A stretch of DNA of 64,000 nucleotides, taken from positions 558,001-622,000 of the forward strand of contig CAWFYI010000001.1 of the NCBI GenBank assembly GCA_963820105.1, written 5' to 3'. The notes beneath the pieces are model-generated. The model did no database searches. It worked only from the letters and a program-made list of their open reading frames with translations, and was not told where the DNA came from. A program made the position numbers and the translations under genes. This stretch comes from CAWFYI01 sp963820105 (GTDB taxonomy: Bacteria > Patescibacteriota > Saccharimonadia > Saccharimonadales > UBA4665). Shown here one piece after another: positions 61,334-64,000 of the stretch. Numbering within the stretch: position 1 is the stretch's first letter; each line of letters opens with the position of its first letter.

Positions 61334-62065
61334 TTAGCGGTATTCGGGGTTGGCAAAATCGAAGCGCGCGCCGGCGTCCCATTTGGAGCGCTGGTTACCC
61401 TGCGCGGGGATGCCGCCGTTATCTTTCAGCAGTTTTGCCAGGTGCATCAGGTTCCAGGTCATGAAGGTGGTATTGCGGTTCGTGAAGTCGTTGTCGAAGC
61501 CGACTTTTCCGCCCTTGCCGTCGTCGTCGCCGTAGCTGGCGCCGGGGCCCGCCTCGCCGATCCAGCCGGCATCGGCCTGCGGCGGGATGCTATAGCCCAG
61601 GTGCTGCAGACTATACAAGATGTTCATGGCGCAGTGCTTGATGCCGTCCTCGTTGCCTGTGATCAGGCAGCCGCCGGCTTTGCCGTAGAAGGCGTACTGG
61701 CCCTGTTTATTCAGGATGCTACTGCAGGCGTAGAGGCGTTCGATGACCTTTTTCATCTCGGAGCTGTTGTCGCCGAGCCAGATCGGGCCGGCCAGCACCA
61801 GGATGTCGGCCGCCATGACCTTCTTGTAAATTTTCGGCCACTCGTCCTTGGGCCAGCCGTGTTCGCTCATGTCCGGCCAGACGCCTGTGGCGATATCCGG
61901 GTGATCTATGGTTCGGATGACCTCTGTCTTTACGCCATGTTTCTCCATGATACCGGCGCTGATATCGATCAGCCGCTCGGTATGGCTTGGTTCCGGCGAT
62001 TTAGCCAGGGTACCGTTGAAGAACAATGCCTTCAGGCCGGTGAAATCCCATTTCTTATCTGCCAT
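61334..62065 (-). CDS. Flavodoxin-like NAD(P)H-dependent FMN reductase
   Basis: A 243-residue flavodoxin-fold protein: LKALFFNGTLAKSPEPSHT phosphate loop, ADILVLAGPIWLGDNSSEMKKVIER and the GKAGGCLITGNEDG strand. These enzymes reduce FMN, quinones or azo compounds. AAGGAGG lies eight bases upstream of the ATG, one of the few textbook ribosome sites in the window. Middle gene of the operon. Confidence 0.82.
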   Translation of the reverse strand: MADKKWDFTGLKALFFNGTLAKSPEPSHTERLIDISAGIMEKHGVKTEVIRTIDHPDIATGVWPDMSEHGWPKDEWPKIYKKVMAADILVLAGPIWLGDNSSEMKKVIERLYACSSILNKQGQYAFYGKAGGCLITGNEDGIKHCAMNILYSLQHLGYSIPPQADAGWIGEAGPGASYGDDDGKGGKVGFDNDFTNRNTTFMTWNLMHLAKLLKDNGGIPAQGNQRSKWDAGARFDFANPEYR

Positions 62066-62106
62066 GAATTGAACCTCCTTGGGTGTTAAGCGGTAAGCGG
62101 CCGATA

Positions 62107-62487
62107 TCAGCCTATCTGGTTGACGATGTTCAGGATATTGCCGTCCGGATCCTTGAACCAGGCGGCCCTGAGCTCGCCCATGACGTGGATGTCGCCCTGG
62201 CGCTCCACGCCGGGCAGGTCGTCGTATTGCTCGAATGTCACGCCCTTTTCCTTCAGCGCTTTGACGGCGGCTTCGACGTCATTTGTCTGCCATGCAGCAG
62301 CCGTAGCCTTGTTGCTGCCGGCAAACTGCGACGGATACACGAAAACGCCCCCATTACCCGACTTATAGAATGTGCCTCCGGGCGATTCCATACCCTTTTC
62401 CAGCCCCAAAGTCTCTTCGTAAAATTTCTTTGCCGCGTCCATGTCCTTCACTGCCAGACAGGCGCAAACGTCGCTGCTTCCTAACAT
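62107..62487 (-). CDS. VOC-superfamily protein (glyoxalase/bleomycin-resistance fold)
   Basis: A 126-residue single-domain VOC protein: CACLAVKDMDAAKKFYEETLGL, then GGVFVYPSQ, GELRAAWFKDPDGNILNI. Members bind a metal and act as isomerases, dioxygenases or drug binders; the substrate is unknown. AAGGGGGAG precedes the ATG, and TATACT further upstream is a likely promoter for the three-gene operon. Confidence 0.85.
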   Translation of the reverse strand: MLGSSDVCACLAVKDMDAAKKFYEETLGLEKGMESPGGTFYKSGNGGVFVYPSQFAGSNKATAAAWQTNDVEAAVKALKEKGVTFEQYDDLPGVERQGDIHVMGELRAAWFKDPDGNILNIVNQIG

Positions 62488-62531
62488 AGCTCCCCCTTAA
62501 TTAATAGCTACAGTATACGCCCAGGCGTCGA

Positions 62532-63134
62532 TTATTGCTCGTTAGATTTCTTTCTTTTTTTGCGGTCGTGGTAGGCGAGCTGGCGGCGGAACTGATCCAG
62601 GCGGACGATCTTCGGTTCGTAAGGCTTGAACAGGCTGGAATACTGCCAGTTGGGGGTCAGGATGATTTCCAGCTTGCCCTGATCTTCCAGGTATTCGATC
62701 AGTCCCAGGAAGTCGCCATCGCCACTGACGATGACGGCTTTGTCGTAGTTGGGCAGCTCCTTCATGGCGTAAAGGACCAGGTCGGCGTCGACGTTGCCCT
62801 TCACGGCGGGCTTACCAGCACCTTTGTCAGCAAAGGTGCTGGGCTTGTCCTTGTCCGGCTTGCCGCCCTGGCCCGTGTCATCAGGAGCCTGGGTGACATC
62901 GACCGTGGGCTTGAGCACCACCAGGAAGCCAAGGTCGTGCATGTATTCGTAAAGCTGTTCGTTCTCGCTCATGTAACCGATGAACATGTAGGCTTTGCTA
63001 ACGCCGTATTTGTCGCGCAGGTACTTGCGGAAACGGCGCCAATCCATCTTCCAACCCGTACGCTGGGTGCCAAGATTAAGATTTTGGCTGTCGATGAAAG
63101 CGTAGTTGTTCTGATTGCTTTCTTTGCGGACCAT
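62532..63134 (-). CDS. NYN-domain (LabA-like) putative ribonuclease
   Basis: A 200-residue PIN-like NYN protein with the acidic residues in AFIDSQNL, VKGNVDADLVLYAM and VSGDGDF. A disordered Lys/Gly/Asp-rich insert lies at about 82-110; its DNA holds a perfect 12-bp inverted repeat (62815-62842). The tail is basic. TAGACT (63146-63141) predicts a start exactly at the ATG. NYN proteins usually cut RNA. Confidence 0.85.
   Translation of the reverse strand: MVRKESNQNNYAFIDSQNLNLGTQRTGWKMDWRRFRKYLRDKYGVSKAYMFIGYMSENEQLYEYMHDLGFLVVLKPTVDVTQAPDDTGQGGKPDKDKPSTFADKGAGKPAVKGNVDADLVLYAMKELPNYDKAVIVSGDGDFLGLIEYLEDQGKLEIILTPNWQYSSLFKPYEPKIVRLDQFRRQLAYHDRKKRKKSNEQ
62815..62842. repeat. Perfect inverted repeat inside the NYN gene
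   Basis: CCAGCACCTTTG (62815-62826) and CAAAGGTGCTGG (62831-62842) around a 4-nt loop. It lies in the codons of a disordered insert. Confidence 0.8.
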
Positions 63135-63161
63135 ATTCCTAGTCTACACCATGACGCACGC

Positions 63162-63749
63162 TCAGTCGGTGCTGACGGCCACGCCGGTGAAGGTAAGATT
63201 CAGGCCAGACAGTGCCACGCCCTCGCCGCTAACGGCGTCCGGGTCCATCGCGACCTGGATATCGAACTCCTCCGTGGTACCAAAGTCCAGCGCCGGCCCG
63301 TCCACCGCTACGCCGTCAGCGGCATCCATCAGCGACTGAAGCGTAAAACTTTGCGGCGAGCCAGGCATCGCTCCAACGCCATGGGGAGTAATGATGACGC
63401 TTACCTTGCCCAGGTCCAAGTCATTGGGATTGTCCGGGGCGCTCGGCATACCCAGGTTAATGGCTAGAGGAGCGCTGCCGGTGTTCTGTAGCATGAAATG
63501 TTCGGTCTGCGACGGTTTGGAGCCGGGTATTATATGGACGAATGCATAGCCGGTAGCGCTGGAAGAATAGCTGCTCCCGTCCCGGCTTATCAACAAGCCT
63601 GCGCTGTCGGTCTGTATTGAGTTGCCGCCGAGCTGGACCTGGCTCTGCAGCAGGGCGAACGCTACGGCGCCAGCCACAATCAACAGCGCAACAGCGGTGC
63701 CGGCCGAAGGCCTCCACATCTTTATATCTTTGAACTTATGGCGGATCAT
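63162..63749 (-). CDS. Secreted surface protein, TasA/camelysin-like
   Basis: A 195-residue protein with an N-terminal hydrophobic anchor (AGTAVALLIVAGAVAFALLQS) and a beta-rich domain (FMLQNTGSAPLAINLGMP, FGTTEEFDIQVAMDPDA). NTGSxPL and the layout resemble TasA/camelysin-type fibre or surface proteins, which is a loose match. ATG 63749 follows a strong AGGAGGT (63759-63753); the longer frame to 63782 lacks a site. Confidence 0.65.
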   Translation of the reverse strand: MIRHKFKDIKMWRPSAGTAVALLIVAGAVAFALLQSQVQLGGNSIQTDSAGLLISRDGSSYSSSATGYAFVHIIPGSKPSQTEHFMLQNTGSAPLAINLGMPSAPDNPNDLDLGKVSVIITPHGVGAMPGSPQSFTLQSLMDAADGVAVDGPALDFGTTEEFDIQVAMDPDAVSGEGVALSGLNLTFTGVAVSTD

Positions 63750-63849
63750 ATCACCTCCTCGTTTTAAATTGGTGATTAGCATGATGCCAGCCGCCGCGCG
63801 GCGGTGTCAAAACTTTCCGCCGGATTTTAATGATAATTAAAGAGTCTTA

Positions 63850-64000
63850 TTACAGGCTGCCGCGCTTGATCGATACTTCTTTGAAGTAGCCGCGCTGTTT
63901 CTTGATGTCCGCCACCACCTTCTTGGCAACCTTGTGCGGATCGAGGAATTCCATGAAATTCGGCGGCTCCTTGCCTTCCCAGAACGGCGTGTGCATGCCG
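63850..64000 (-). CDS. Short-chain dehydrogenase/reductase, C-terminal end (cut by window edge)
   Basis: The last 49 codons read GMHTPFWEGKEPPNFMEFLD...VAKKVVADIKKQ. The GMxTPFW and xxPxxVAKxVV pattern matches the C-terminus of SDR oxidoreductases. The catalytic YxxxK and NAD loop lie right of the window. Confidence 0.65.
   Translation of the reverse strand, partial: GMHTPFWEGKEPPNFMEFLDPHKVAKKVVADIKKQRGYFKEVSIKRGSL

Noticed and set aside
62860..62900. CTGATGA on the minus strand as a second hammerhead
   Set aside because: No stem II/GAAA follows and it lies in the coding part of the NYN gene.
1..64000. UGA read as an amino acid, as in Gracilibacteria
   Set aside because: der, the S33 hydrolase and the SerB-like gene end in TGA at their natural family ends, and no gene needs in-frame TGA.

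Overview
The window looks like a chromosomal piece of a small-genome bacterium of the Patescibacteria (CPR) type, most likely close to Saccharibacteria (TM7). The reasons are the mix of families (DUF3048, PEGA, sortase and glycine-rich surface proteins, a sigma-region-4/HARE-HTH protein, a membrane-anchored Clp-like ATPase), a short dcw cluster without murC/D/E/F or ftsA/Z, and very compact gene spacing. UGA is an ordinary stop here, which argues against Gracilibacteria-type recoding. The lineage call is inference. Unusually for such a lineage, the window also carries pyrE, pyrF, pyrD, pyrH, prs, purA and argG.

Layout. 0-9.3 kb is nucleotide and arginine-related metabolism: a HAD fragment, pyrE-pyrF divergent from pyrD, a MazF-like toxin, then a leftward operon of argG (with a C-terminal MGS-like domain), an amidinotransferase-family protein and an amidohydrolase, and rightward prs and purA. 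9.3-16.4 kb holds pgl-zwf, uppP, a MarP-like membrane protease next to a VKOR gene, and a MacB-type ABC exporter. 16.6-23.9 kb has tRNA-Ser, a membrane-tethered Clp-like ATPase, pyrH, exonuclease III, a prolyl-aminopeptidase-like hydrolase, a SerB-like HAD and an NAD(P)HX-dehydratase-like protein. 23.9-26.6 kb is an AT-rich island with decayed toxin-like genes, bounded by tRNA-Leu and two tandem copies of a 171-bp unit that starts with the tRNA 3' end. 26.7-43.6 kb holds a sortase, a PEGA protein, gltX, DUF3048, two histidine kinase/response regulator pairs, a UmuD-like/UmuC cassette, tRNA-Glu, a pseudouridine synthase, der and pth. 43.8-46.3 kb is rich in RNA-level signals: a candidate minus-strand transcript, dprA, a promoter with a long structured leader, an SPFH-like membrane protein, a strong hairpin, a hammerhead ribozyme and a tiny leaderless membrane protein. 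46.4-50.6 kb has topA (with two apparent frameshifts), the sigma4/HARE-HTH protein and an unknown protein. 51.2-59.6 kb is the leftward dcw cluster mraZ-rsmH-ftsL-ftsI-mraY-ftsW-murG-ftsQ. 59.8-64 kb holds small membrane proteins, an MBL/flavodoxin/VOC operon, a NYN nuclease, a surface protein and the end of an SDR gene.

Two window-wide patterns stand out. First, about 25 genes have a -10 hexamer whose expected transcription start falls 0-5 nt from the start codon, so many mRNAs are probably leaderless; a minority of genes carry clear AGGAGG-type sites instead. Second, four otherwise intact genes (VKOR, a basic protein at 29.6 kb, and topA twice) need a +1 shift to read through, which is either assembly error or something worth checking.
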